Shown one piece after another: positions 45,274-53,585 of a stretch of 64,000 nt of DNA. The translations under genes were made by a program, and so were the position numbers. Positions within the stretch are counted from its first letter, which is position 1. Each line of letters begins with the position of its first letter. Source of the DNA: Bog-950 sp044228435. Lineage in GTDB: Bacteria; Bacteroidota; Bacteroidia; Chitinophagales; LD1. The notes under the pieces were generated by a model. The model saw nothing but the letters and a program-made list of their open reading frames with translations. It searched no databases and was not told the origin of the DNA. Location: positions 372,001-436,000 of the forward strand of contig JBGAUW010000001.1 in NCBI GenBank assembly GCA_044228435.1, written 5' to 3'.

Positions 45274-46440
45274 CTATTTTACCAACTCTCCATTAAACGC
45301 CTTTTGCAACAAACTCTGAAACAACTCTTCGCTCATTTGCAATTGCTCCTGAGCCTGCAACTTTTGTTGTTCTATTTTTTCAATCACTGCAGCGAATTGA
45401 GATTGAAGCTCAATAGGAGGAAAAGGGAAAGAAATATCATCAAGAACGCCAGTACTCATGTGAGTGAATGCTCCATCATTTCCCTTTTTTAATCTCATTA
45501 CTTTGTCCCCGAAATATTGCATGACCGAAATAAAGACGACCGGTCGAAGAACTTTCTGATTTAACCTTAATCGAATAATATTTGAATGAATAATTGATTT
45601 TTGAAAGTCCATTTTTAGCTCGCACATCTTTCCAACCGTTCCAGCACGAGAAATTATTATATCACCTGGCTCTGCCATATATGCACTTAACTCCTTAAAT
45701 TTTTCTTCAGTTATATATAGACAACCTTCTTTCGAGAATTTGTAATTTGCAATATTATACATCGTCCATACCGGAATTCCAGCGCTTACATATTCTTCTT
45801 TCTTCAATGCACTGCCAAAAGGGCCGCATTTTGTTCCTTCCTTAGGATTAATATATGCGCTTTCTAAATTTTTCACCTCCCATCCCTTCTCGTTGCTAAC
45901 CGGATCTCCAAACAAGTCATAAAAAACAGCCTGTGCCAGTTCATCATACTTTGCAAGCAATTGTTTATCTTTTTGGCGCAGGGCATCCGCTTTATCAAGT
46001 ATTGTGGCTATTTTCAGCTGCACCGATAATGAAGGCAATGGAATTTCAATACTGCTTAAGGCAGATTTCGTCAACTTCCCTCTGGTTGTTCCAGTTATGT
46101 AACTATTCAGGTCTTCGTAATTCAAATATCGCATTAGAAACTCTAGGCTCACATTATCTTTAGGAGTAAGAACATGAGCATGATTATTTACCCAACATTT
46201 TTCATTAATGATAACAGCACATTTTTGATTTTTCCCCCAGCTTCCGCCATCTTCTGCAACGCATAATACCTTCTCGTCAAAAATATACTCGTTGATATAC
46301 CCCATAATATTGTTAGCTCCCACATATGGATACTTACCATTTAATTCCTTTTTACTCCGTTCGATGTTATTCAAGGGAATGCGTCGACTATCCAAGTTGT
46401 GAACAATCCCACCTAATTTCACCTTTTGCCACTTACTCAT
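45274..46440 (-). CDS. hsdS: Type I specificity subunit HsdS
   Basis: 388-residue DNA-recognition subunit. Two target-recognition domains are each followed by a conserved helix: LPSLSVQLKIATILDKAD after the first and FPPIELQSQFAAVIEK after the second, ending in a helical dimerisation segment. The sites recognised cannot be deduced. The start overlaps the hsdM stop by four bases (ATGA), standard for M-S pairs. Confidence 0.9.
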   Translation of the reverse strand: MSKWQKVKLGGIVHNLDSRRIPLNNIERSKKELNGKYPYVGANNIMGYINEYIFDEKVLCVAEDGGSWGKNQKCAVIINEKCWVNNHAHVLTPKDNVSLEFLMRYLNYEDLNSYITGTTRGKLTKSALSSIEIPLPSLSVQLKIATILDKADALRQKDKQLLAKYDELAQAVFYDLFGDPVSNEKGWEVKNLESAYINPKEGTKCGPFGSALKKEEYVSAGIPVWTMYNIANYKFSKEGCLYITEEKFKELSAYMAEPGDIIISRAGTVGKMCELKMDFQKSIIHSNIIRLRLNQKVLRPVVFISVMQYFGDKVMRLKKGNDGAFTHMSTGVLDDISFPFPPIELQSQFAAVIEKIEQQKLQAQEQLQMSEELFQSLLQKAFNGELVK

Positions 46441-47909
46441 ACCAATAGTTTTTCAAGTTCCTTCAAATCATTTTGGCGAGCGATATCCAATTCCTTAATA
46501 CTCTCAATGATTTTTGCAGGCGTGTGGTAATCCTTTTGTTCGTAAATCACTTCTTTATACCGGTTAATGCTTAAATCAAAATTATTAGCCCGAATATCAT
46601 CAGCAGCTACAAAAAAACTTTTTTCGGTGCGAGCGCGGTTGGTTTCCGCATTCAGTTTATGCCATCGGGTTACAATATCTGGTATATCGTTATCGGCTAT
46701 TGCCTGGCGTTTATCATCCAGGCTAAGGCCGTCGGACTGCATATCGTAAAACCAAACCTTATCGGTGCCCCCACTCTTGGTTTTGGTAAAAATAATCACT
46801 GCTGTGCTTACTCCGGCATAAGGTTTAAACACACCGCTTGGCATGCTTATTACCGCTTGTAGTTTATGGCCATCTATCAGTTCTTTGCGTATTTGTAAGT
46901 GCGCCTTACTACTACCAAACAATACCCCGTCTGGTACTATTACGGCGGCACGGCCTCCGCTTTTTAAACCCTTTAGCATCAAAGCCAGAAAAAGCAACTC
47001 GGTTTTTTTTGTGAGCACTGTTTTCAAAATCTTCGGGTCCACCGCATCATAATCCAAGCTACCCTTAAATGGCGGGTTGGCCAGAATGATGGTGCATTTT
47101 TCGGTAAAGCCGCTGTTGGCCTCACTTAAGGCATCAACATCTATCAGTTGCGGATTTTCAATGCCGTGCAGCGTCATGTTCATGGCTCCGATACGCAACA
47201 TTGTAGCATCAAACTCGGTGCCCACAAACATGGTATTATTAAAGTGCTGGAGAAAACCCTTTTTGTAAAACTCTTTGTCATAATGTTCGCGCATATACTC
47301 TGCGGCGCCGACCAAAAAGCCACATGTGCCAGAGCTGGGGTCGCAAATAATATCATCCGGCTTTGGTTGCATCATGTCAACCATCATCCTAATAATGTGG
47401 CGTGGCGTACGAAACTGTCCGTTTTGGCCAGCGGTTGCGATTTTGCTTAGCAGGTATTCATACACATCGCCTTTTGTATCGCGGTCGGTCATGTCAATAC
47501 CACTTATCATATCTACCACGTTACTTAATAGGCGTGGTGTAGGTATCATAAAGGTGGCTCCCTTCATGTATTTACCAAAGGCTGTTTCCTTAGCATTGCT
47601 AAGGTTGCGCATAAAATCGAACACGCCTCCTTCTTTACGAAAAAGGCTAAACATACTTTCAGGGTCAGTATCTTTAAACACGCTCCAGCGCAATTCCTTT
47701 TGTTTGGGTGTGTAAACCGGTTCTTCAATAGGGGTTTGGGTGGCGTTAGCTTTACTTTCCTTCAGTAGTTGCAGTTCATCAAGCCGCTTAATAAACAGTA
47801 AATAGGTAATCTGTTCTATTACGGTTAGAGGGTTGCTAATGCCACCGGTCCAGAAGGCATTCCATACTTTATCTATTTGTGAGCGTAGTTCAGATGTCAA
47901 CATGGTCAA
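46437..47909 (-). CDS. hsdM: Type I methyltransferase subunit HsdM
   Basis: 490-residue adenine-N6 methyltransferase. The N-terminal helical HsdM_N domain, the SAM motif I (DPSSGTCGFLVGAAEYM) and the catalytic motif IV ILANPPFKG (NPPF) are all intact, in contrast to the methyltransferase-kinase fusion further along. Met3 (47903) is an alternative start. Modifies host DNA to protect it from the R subunit. It starts two bases after the third HEPN-like gene. Confidence 0.93.
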   Translation of the reverse strand: MTMLTSELRSQIDKVWNAFWTGGISNPLTVIEQITYLLFIKRLDELQLLKESKANATQTPIEEPVYTPKQKELRWSVFKDTDPESMFSLFRKEGGVFDFMRNLSNAKETAFGKYMKGATFMIPTPRLLSNVVDMISGIDMTDRDTKGDVYEYLLSKIATAGQNGQFRTPRHIIRMMVDMMQPKPDDIICDPSSGTCGFLVGAAEYMREHYDKEFYKKGFLQHFNNTMFVGTEFDATMLRIGAMNMTLHGIENPQLIDVDALSEANSGFTEKCTIILANPPFKGSLDYDAVDPKILKTVLTKKTELLFLALMLKGLKSGGRAAVIVPDGVLFGSSKAHLQIRKELIDGHKLQAVISMPSGVFKPYAGVSTAVIIFTKTKSGGTDKVWFYDMQSDGLSLDDKRQAIADNDIPDIVTRWHKLNAETNRARTEKSFFVAADDIRANNFDLSINRYKEVIYEQKDYHTPAKIIESIKELDIARQNDLKELEKLLV

Positions 47910-47910
47910 T

Positions 47911-48603
47911 TCAATTTATAAGAAGGTGTTTAATTTCGTGATATCGTGCCAATATCTCATTTTTCTTGGACTGCATGGCTTTAGTTTCTAATAACATATA
48001 CTTAGTGGCATTTTCCATAATAGAGAGGATTACTTCCTGGCGTTGTTCCCCACCTATTTGTTTACCCATATAAAAAAGCAAGGCCCCAGGATTAAAGCCG
48101 TCAATATCAAAACCGGGATTGTGAACTAATTCATTTCTAAATTTATTAAGCGAAAAAAGAGCGGGTACATAATTTCGATAGAGACGTCCTTCGGTAGGCA
48201 ATTGTTTAAGGCGCTCAAAAAAACTCAATTCAGCAATACCATTTTCAGTTATAGATAGATTCTGGTCACAACCTTCATAAATCAATTTGGTAACAAGATG
48301 CTCAAGTTTTAACCTAGCTATCAGAAATTTACCTACAAAACCCTCATCTTTAAGCTTAATCTTTTCATGAAGGCCAGGTAGTTCCTTCAATGCAAGTTCA
48401 TCCAATTCTTGCGTGGCCGTAAAAAGACCGATTAAATCAAAAGTTTCTTCCCCTTTAGGGTTCACTATTTCTTCATATTTTTCTTTGCCAAGTTGTTCTT
48501 CGTAATATTTCATTTTCTTTCCCATTTCCTGTGGCGATATTTCTCCTACAGAAAACTTCTTCATATCATCTAATAAAAGTTTTTGTAAAGGCTCCATATT
48601 CAT
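47911..48603 (-). CDS. HEPN-like protein, third of three tandem paralogues
   Basis: 230 residues. The conserved FLIARLKLEHLVTKLI helix is followed by a KFRNELVH motif: R-N-x3-H, the RX4H signature of HEPN RNases, and a FDIDGF turn. It is the most diverged of three tandem paralogues (also 48672 and 49533) and lies two bases upstream of hsdM, linking the family to the R-M operon. HEPN proteins are often toxins or RNases in defence; whether this one cleaves RNA is unproven. Confidence 0.65.
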   Translation of the reverse strand: MNMEPLQKLLLDDMKKFSVGEISPQEMGKKMKYYEEQLGKEKYEEIVNPKGEETFDLIGLFTATQELDELALKELPGLHEKIKLKDEGFVGKFLIARLKLEHLVTKLIYEGCDQNLSITENGIAELSFFERLKQLPTEGRLYRNYVPALFSLNKFRNELVHNPGFDIDGFNPGALLFYMGKQIGGEQRQEVILSIMENATKYMLLETKAMQSKKNEILARYHEIKHLLIN

Positions 48604-48671
48604 CTTGCTATTGGAAAAAAATTATTATTCATTGTCAATCTAACCGATGCTGGTTTTATAGCTCTACAGGT

Positions 48672-49454
48672 TTAAATCTTGTTTACTATATCATATAAGG
48701 TTTTTCCGTTTGAGCCCTTAAAGATTATTTTTTTCAAAACAGGATAACGCGCAACCACATCCTCCATTTGCTTCTTACATGCACTGGTTTGAAGTAACAA
48801 TATTACTTCACAACCCTCGATAAGTTCCATTAGCTTGCTCATTCGTGCCTCCCTTGTTAAACACTGTTCTTCATCCCATACCTTTTCAATCATCTCACTT
48901 TTGAAGTTGAGAATATCAAACCGAATATCATGCGCATAGGCATTTCGAAGCTTGTTTACCTCTTTCAACATTGTAACAACCATAACCGACCATTCCGAAT
49001 TTAACGGCAGCATTTGTATTTTTTGCCAAAAGCCAAGTTTAGCCTGGCTAAGCCAGTGGGTGTTGCCGGCAACTTTCAAAGTGTCTTGTATAATCAGGTC
49101 CATAATATACTCTAGCCTTAAATGTGCCAATAACAGGTTACCTACCCACTCCTGCTGAACCGGCTGTACCATTTTATCCAATTCAGCCCTTACATCTTCA
49201 ATACCTACCGCTAACTCACTCACGCCTAAAATGTAGGTCCAGATATTACCAACAAAGGCCTTAGTCGTCTGAACTAAATCAACCCCCATTTCCTGCATAA
49301 TTGCATTAACACGTTCTTGCCCCAGGAGTTCCCTAAACATTTTCAATTCCCCAAGCGCCCTCATTTTTTCAAGCGGTTGAAGACCCTTAAAGTTTTCCAA
49401 AAACACTCGTAACTGTTTCTCTTCAGGATTATTAGGCATAGGGAGATTTTTCAT
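48672..49454 (-). CDS. HEPN-like protein, second of three tandem paralogues
   Basis: 260 residues from ATG 49454 (the upstream open frame overlaps the operator at 49498). It carries LLLAHLRLEYIMDLIIQD and KLRNAYAHDIRFDI, again RX4H. An operator-promoter (49498-49512) sits 43 bases upstream, so this gene probably begins the long reverse-strand operon running through hsdM, hsdS and on to hsdR. Function unknown. Confidence 0.65.
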   Translation of the reverse strand: MKNLPMPNNPEEKQLRVFLENFKGLQPLEKMRALGELKMFRELLGQERVNAIMQEMGVDLVQTTKAFVGNIWTYILGVSELAVGIEDVRAELDKMVQPVQQEWVGNLLLAHLRLEYIMDLIIQDTLKVAGNTHWLSQAKLGFWQKIQMLPLNSEWSVMVVTMLKEVNKLRNAYAHDIRFDILNFKSEMIEKVWDEEQCLTREARMSKLMELIEGCEVILLLQTSACKKQMEDVVARYPVLKKIIFKGSNGKTLYDIVNKI

Positions 49455-49497
49455 GGTAAGGTTATAAAATTTATACCGCAAAGAAAATAGCAGACAA

Positions 49498-49512
49498 TGC
49501 AATCTATTTGCA
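49498..49512 (-). promoter_or_regulatory. WYL-type operator and promoter of the HEPN2-hsdM-S-R operon
   Basis: TGCAATCTATTTGCA is a perfect TGCAA/TTGCA inverted repeat with 5-base spacer. On the reverse strand its TTG (49500-49502) lies exactly 17 bases before TTTG (49479-49482), a Bacteroidota-like promoter, 43 bases upstream of the ATG. Confidence 0.75.
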
Positions 49513-49532
49513 TTATATCCTGCCGTAGGATA

Positions 49533-50285
49533 TTACATTCTCCATAAAGCCTCGTGTATGTCTTTGTAGTGGCCCTTTTTAAATGCTGTAAGCAACTTTT
49601 TTATAACAGGATTTTGCTCAAAAATTATATCCAGTTCACCGGATAGCGATGGCACCTGCAGCAGTAGTATTCTTTCCATACGGTCGATAAGTTTCATAAT
49701 GGATGTATATCTTTCCTTAGCGCCGGCAGGCAGTTTGCCACGCAAGGCACGCGTTATTCCATCATCCTCAAACGTATTAATGTCGAACTTAATTTTATGG
49801 ACGTACTTGTTCCGCAGCTTATTGATACCCTTCAAAGCATTAATAACTACATCGTCCAGAAGGATGTTCATTGGCAATGCTTTTATTTTATCGGCAAAGG
49901 TATAGGCCATTTTCTCCGGAGGCAATATGGTATTAGTAACCTTATTGTGTTCAGTTATTATTGTATCCATAATGTATTCTAACCTTAAATGAGCCAGAAG
50001 AAATTCGCCAATTGCGACAGGCTCGTTGGGCATCAACAGTTCCGCAAGTTTTTGTTGCTCCGTTTCACTAACCTCGTTTAATTTCATTACGGCCGAATAA
50101 ACCAGTGCGGCATTATCGCTGTATTTGTCAAGGTCAAACCCTTCCTCCTTACAGATTTCATTAAAGCGTGGCTCACCCAATTCATGATATAATGGCATTA
50201 AAACATCGCTGTTATTTACTAATGAAATGTCTCCGGTCATTCTTATATGCTCCCGTAGTGCTTGTTCTGCATTCGCTTGTGACAT
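49533..50285 (-). CDS. HEPN-like protein, first of three tandem paralogues
   Basis: 250 residues. FLLAHLRLEYIMDTIITEHN and KLRNKYVHKIKFDI contain the shared helix and RX4H motif. It is followed by the operator at 49498, so it ends its own transcript, which probably starts at 51594 with the radical SAM gene 34 bases upstream. Closest in sequence to the second paralogue. Confidence 0.65.
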   Translation of the reverse strand: MSQANAEQALREHIRMTGDISLVNNSDVLMPLYHELGEPRFNEICKEEGFDLDKYSDNAALVYSAVMKLNEVSETEQQKLAELLMPNEPVAIGEFLLAHLRLEYIMDTIITEHNKVTNTILPPEKMAYTFADKIKALPMNILLDDVVINALKGINKLRNKYVHKIKFDINTFEDDGITRALRGKLPAGAKERYTSIMKLIDRMERILLLQVPSLSGELDIIFEQNPVIKKLLTAFKKGHYKDIHEALWRM

Positions 50286-50318
50286 ACCTTATAGTTTATG
50301 GTTAAAGTAGTGAATAGT

Positions 50319-51293
50319 TTAAAATAATCTTCCCGAAGGATTTAGTGAACCCGCAATGAGATGCATTTCCTGCCACTCAGCGCTACTAAACGTAGGCGAG
50401 TATGCTACATGAGGAATAGCATATTCACCCAGCACTTCTTCGCCGTATTCCGGACCTGCATGATGCTTTTGCATTTCTGTACCCGGTAAAAACATAAGGG
50501 GATAGGCTACGACATTCTTAATTCCAAGGCGGGTTACCTGGTCCACATCGTTTTTAAAAGATTTTAGAGTTTGGTTAGGTAAACCATATATAAGGCTGAT
50601 ACCAAACTTAATCCCTCTGTCGCGCAACGCATCCAGAGTCTTTTGGATAGCCGGGTAATTGTTTCGACGCTTTATTACCGCGTTAACCTCCGGATCGAAA
50701 GTTTGTATGCCAAGTTCAATCTCCGAGCCGGTTTCTGCAATAAGATCAAGAAAACGCTCATCATTTTTGCGGCTTATAAGTTCGGGCCTTACCTGGAAAT
50801 TGAAAATACCTTTCATACCAAGGCTATTGATATGCTCAAGGTAAGGTATGTAGGTATTACCCATGTTGAATACCGGATCGGTTACGCTTATGCGTGTAGG
50901 AGAAAATTTATGGATGTGTTCCAGTTCTGGCAATAGGCGCGTTTCGAGGTAATAATAAACCTTGCGTTGGTCAAGGTCGTGTTGAGCGCAAAAGGTGCAT
51001 TCATATGGGCAGCCCCTCTTGGTTTCTAATCTTATTCTGGATGTGTTACTGTTTAAGGAAATTACATCAGTAATAAAAGGGGATGGAATTTGGCTGAAAT
51101 CTACCCCTATCTGCGAAATAGCTGGTGCATTACCGGTTTGGATAATTTGATACAAAGCACGCTCAGCATAGCCCAGTATAAAATGATCTGCATCCGGGTA
51201 AAGTCTCTTCAAAGTTGTTAGCTCATTTACATTAACCTGGTAACCACCAGCGATAATAGAGGCGGAAACCTTGTTATCTTTTAACCACCGCAT
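50319..51293 (-). CDS. Radical SAM protein, C-terminal part (split by TAG)
   Basis: 324 residues with the radical SAM Fe-S motif CPYECTFCAQH and an IELGIQTFD block; the region before (ILGYAERALYQII) is the end of a B12-binding domain. The frame is the direct continuation of the 51309-51554 piece: CAC-TAG-CAA puts a single in-frame TAG (51309-51311) between them. Possible chemistry is B12-dependent methylation or rearrangement. Whether the TAG is a sequencing error, pseudogene mutation or programmed event is open; the second part also has its own ATG at 51293. Confidence 0.75.
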   Translation of the reverse strand: MRWLKDNKVSASIIAGGYQVNVNELTTLKRLYPDADHFILGYAERALYQIIQTGNAPAISQIGVDFSQIPSPFITDVISLNSNTSRIRLETKRGCPYECTFCAQHDLDQRKVYYYLETRLLPELEHIHKFSPTRISVTDPVFNMGNTYIPYLEHINSLGMKGIFNFQVRPELISRKNDERFLDLIAETGSEIELGIQTFDPEVNAVIKRRNNYPAIQKTLDALRDRGIKFGISLIYGLPNQTLKSFKNDVDQVTRLGIKNVVAYPLMFLPGTEMQKHHAGPEYGEEVLGEYAIPHVAYSPTFSSAEWQEMHLIAGSLNPSGRLF

Positions 51294-51308
51294 TACCCCC
51301 AGTGATTG

Positions 51309-51554
51309 CTAGTGCGACCAGATGTAACAGCTGACAGCAATAAAATCCATAGCATGCCAATCAATACCTAAGGCATCCCAATCTATAACGCGCAAGGGAC
51401 TGCTAGCCAGATTAATAGATTTGTGATGGATCTCGTAGTCTTGCCCATACCCTGGTTGCCCTTTTAGATAGGAAAGAATGGAGGCTACCGAAAAGGCTAC
51501 TTCGGGTTCGTCCTCCCGAACAATGTCGAAGGTTATTATTGCAAGGTGTTTCAT
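51309..51554 (-). CDS. Radical SAM/B12 protein, N-terminal part (split by TAG)
   Basis: 81 residues, MKHLAIITFDIVREDEPEVA onward, ending VSCYIWSH before TAG. It forms the N-terminal B12-binding-like Rossmann domain of the radical SAM enzyme next to it. The promoter at the 51594 operator lies 39 bases upstream of its ATG. Taken with the following frame the intact protein would be about 406 residues. Confidence 0.7.
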   Translation of the reverse strand: MKHLAIITFDIVREDEPEVAFSVASILSYLKGQPGYGQDYEIHHKSINLASSPLRVIDWDALGIDWHAMDFIAVSCYIWSH

Positions 51555-51593
51555 AAGGTGGTTTTAGGTCCCGACAAAAATGAAACGACGCAG

Positions 51594-51608
51594 TGCAACC
51601 TATTTGCA
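51594..51608 (-). promoter_or_regulatory. WYL-type operator and promoter of the radical SAM-HEPN1 unit
   Basis: TGCAACCTATTTGCA keeps both half sites with one spacer change. Reverse-strand TTG (51596-51598) and TTTG (51575-51578) are 17 bases apart; the ATG follows 39 bases downstream. Confidence 0.7.
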
Positions 51609-51629
51609 ATCGCACCAAAATGTTGAAGC

Positions 51630-52604
51630 TTAATATCTTTCAGCTAGATATTGCAAAAGTCCAGCGTAGGCCGGAATTGATGATAGTGACCGCATCAAAT
51701 CCTTAGGATCGATGATTTGATACTTTGATTGGTCCTTAAGCAGGCTACGCCACGTTCCTTCCATGCTTAGTCCACTGCATTTATAAGGCTTGCCTGTTTC
51801 TTTCAGCATGTCATTATTATCTTTTGGAATTACATGGACATGGAGAAAATTATCAGCCTTTAAGGTTTCATTATCCTTGTTCTTAACCATCTGCTCGGCC
51901 CAAAGCGTTTGGCGCATTAGCTGGTAAAACGGCTCAAAATAAAACAGACTTAAGTTGTCATACTTAAGCTGATTCGAACTTCTTATCAAGTCATTGTAGC
52001 GCGACTGCCGAACCACACCCTTACAGCCCGTTGGGTCTGCAGCGGCTCCTTCCAATGCCTTGTTCTGGTTAGAGTAATGTTCAGTAAATTTCCACTCGAT
52101 GGGTATTAACCAAAGCGAACCATCCTTATGCTCGGCATAAATCAGTGCATCTACCGAGGTGCACTGCGTGCCGCGAGTTAACCCATCTTCATTCAGATAT
52201 TGTTTATCGCTTACCGATTCAAACTGGATATAACCGGGCAAAAATCTATCAGTTGTAATCAACAAAGGCCGGATAAAATCAGGATTAAGAACTTTAATAA
52301 GCAAGGTAACCGCCTCCAAATCGTTCCGGATGGCAAACAGGTGGTTAATGCAAGCTACCTGTGAGGAAAGGGTGTGGCCGGTAACATCCTTTCCACCCCA
52401 GAAAGAAATTCTGTTTTGACGGAAGTAGTCCACAACCGAAACTCTGACTGGCTCGAAAAGATTGTTTTCTACTTGTTTTAAAACAAAATCTCTGTCCTTA
52501 CCCAAAAACTTTTTGCCAGCTTCGGCTCCGGCGAAAACAGGATGTAAAGAATTGATAAGATTTATAGTTTTTTCTCTTTGCAGTTCCTGGTATTTTGATG
52601 GCAT
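51630..52604 (-). CDS. PD-(D/E)XK restriction-like protein
   Basis: 324 residues from ATG 52604, since the operator at 52643 overlaps the longer open frame. SVDALIYAEHKDGS and WLIPIEWKFTEHYSN give the D and E-x-K of a PD-(D/E)XK fold; the SSQVACINHLFAIR segment and overall layout resemble PGN_0703-like restriction endonucleases. It is followed by the radical SAM gene but that has its own promoter. Probably a stand-alone restriction-type effector. Confidence 0.65.
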   Translation of the reverse strand: MPSKYQELQREKTINLINSLHPVFAGAEAGKKFLGKDRDFVLKQVENNLFEPVRVSVVDYFRQNRISFWGGKDVTGHTLSSQVACINHLFAIRNDLEAVTLLIKVLNPDFIRPLLITTDRFLPGYIQFESVSDKQYLNEDGLTRGTQCTSVDALIYAEHKDGSLWLIPIEWKFTEHYSNQNKALEGAAADPTGCKGVVRQSRYNDLIRSSNQLKYDNLSLFYFEPFYQLMRQTLWAEQMVKNKDNETLKADNFLHVHVIPKDNNDMLKETGKPYKCSGLSMEGTWRSLLKDQSKYQIIDPKDLMRSLSSIPAYAGLLQYLAERY

Positions 52605-52642
52605 GTAGTATGATTTAACGACGCAAATAAGCAACCAAGTGA

Positions 52643-52657
52643 TGCAATCTATTTGCA
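52643..52657 (-). promoter_or_regulatory. WYL-type operator and promoter of the 51630 gene
   Basis: TGCAATCTATTTGCA between the response-regulator stop and the PD-(D/E)XK start. Reverse-strand TTG (52645-52647), 17 bases, TTTG (52624-52627); ATG 38 bases downstream. Confidence 0.75.
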
Positions 52658-52671
52658 TTTCCAACGGAATC

Positions 52672-53574
52672 TTACGCGTTTTTATCCATGAAGTCTTTAT
52701 ACCAGACAAGAATCTCCATCAGCGCGTTAAACTGAGCTAAAACGAAATAGCGCGAAATAGGCTCGGAATCATAATGCATTCCCATACTGCTGGTGGCATC
52801 CTTAAACCCTTTTGCGAGATAGTAAAGGTGCAAAGGCATAAATTGTTCACCGTTGAACTCTATACTATTGCTGCCTTCGTTAAACCGAGGATTTCCACCT
52901 ATAAATTTTAATGCAGCACTCAAATTCAAAGTTCGCCCTTTTCCTATCCTTTCAGGAATAAAGCCTGGCATTTGCTGTATCATGTTATTAAACACAGCTT
53001 CCAGAAAAGGTCTCATGTCCCTTAGAACGCTTTTTTCAGTGCTATCGCCGATACTATTGACGCGTTTAATAATATTGATCAGTTCAATCTCCAGATTTCG
53101 TTCAAAGTAACCGTACTCGAATGTCTCAAATACTTTAAAAAAGTCATTCTTTATTTTCGTTTCCGGTAGCAGATTAACTTCATCTAAAATGTATTTAAAA
53201 AGTTTTTCTGTATCGCTTCCCTTCTCGAAAACGTGGGTGGTCGCCTCAAATGTTGCGGCATGTTCTGCATATCCTGTATTTATGCAAAATGGAATAGGGT
53301 GTTTTACCTGGCCTTCCAACTTCCGGATATCTGTCATCGCTCTAATTACGGAATCAATACTTTCCGATCCCTCTTTTTGATCTTCCCGCAAAAAACTTTT
53401 GGCGTCCAAAATTACAAACTTATATTTCGAATGATTTTCAGATAATTCCTCCAAGGCATTATCCCAAGAGTGTTTGTAAGTAATATCGATATTACTAATT
53501 CTAGCACTTAATCTTAGCTGGCGGCAATAATCTAATTTATCATCAAAAAGAAGGACGGATATCGGAATTGGCAT
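52672..53574 (-). CDS. Response regulator-like protein partnering the methyltransferase-kinase
   Basis: 300 residues. An N-terminal receiver domain: acidic pair in LLFDDKLDY, phospho-acceptor Asp in KFVILDAKSF, Thr in FCINTGYAE and Lys in VFEKGSDTE, so all key residues are kept. The C-terminal 160 residues (from about LPETKIKNDFF) are helical and unknown, with no DNA-binding motif, suggesting an effector other than transcription. It starts 11 bases after the methyltransferase-kinase gene, forming a two-component pair. Confidence 0.75.
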   Translation of the reverse strand: MPIPISVLLFDDKLDYCRQLRLSARISNIDITYKHSWDNALEELSENHSKYKFVILDAKSFLREDQKEGSESIDSVIRAMTDIRKLEGQVKHPIPFCINTGYAEHAATFEATTHVFEKGSDTEKLFKYILDEVNLLPETKIKNDFFKVFETFEYGYFERNLEIELINIIKRVNSIGDSTEKSVLRDMRPFLEAVFNNMIQQMPGFIPERIGKGRTLNLSAALKFIGGNPRFNEGSNSIEFNGEQFMPLHLYYLAKGFKDATSSMGMHYDSEPISRYFVLAQFNALMEILVWYKDFMDKNA

Positions 53575-53585
53575 ATTTATTTAAT

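Noticed and set aside
48632..48650. TGTCAATCTAACCGATGC upstream of the third HEPN-like gene as a seventh operator.
   Set aside because: It lacks the TGCAA/TTGCA inverted repeat and the 17-base TTTG partner.
51309..51311. TAG decoded as an amino acid (pyrrolysine or suppressor).
   Set aside because: Other genes here, such as the WYL regulator, use TAG as their normal stop, so general recoding is unlikely.
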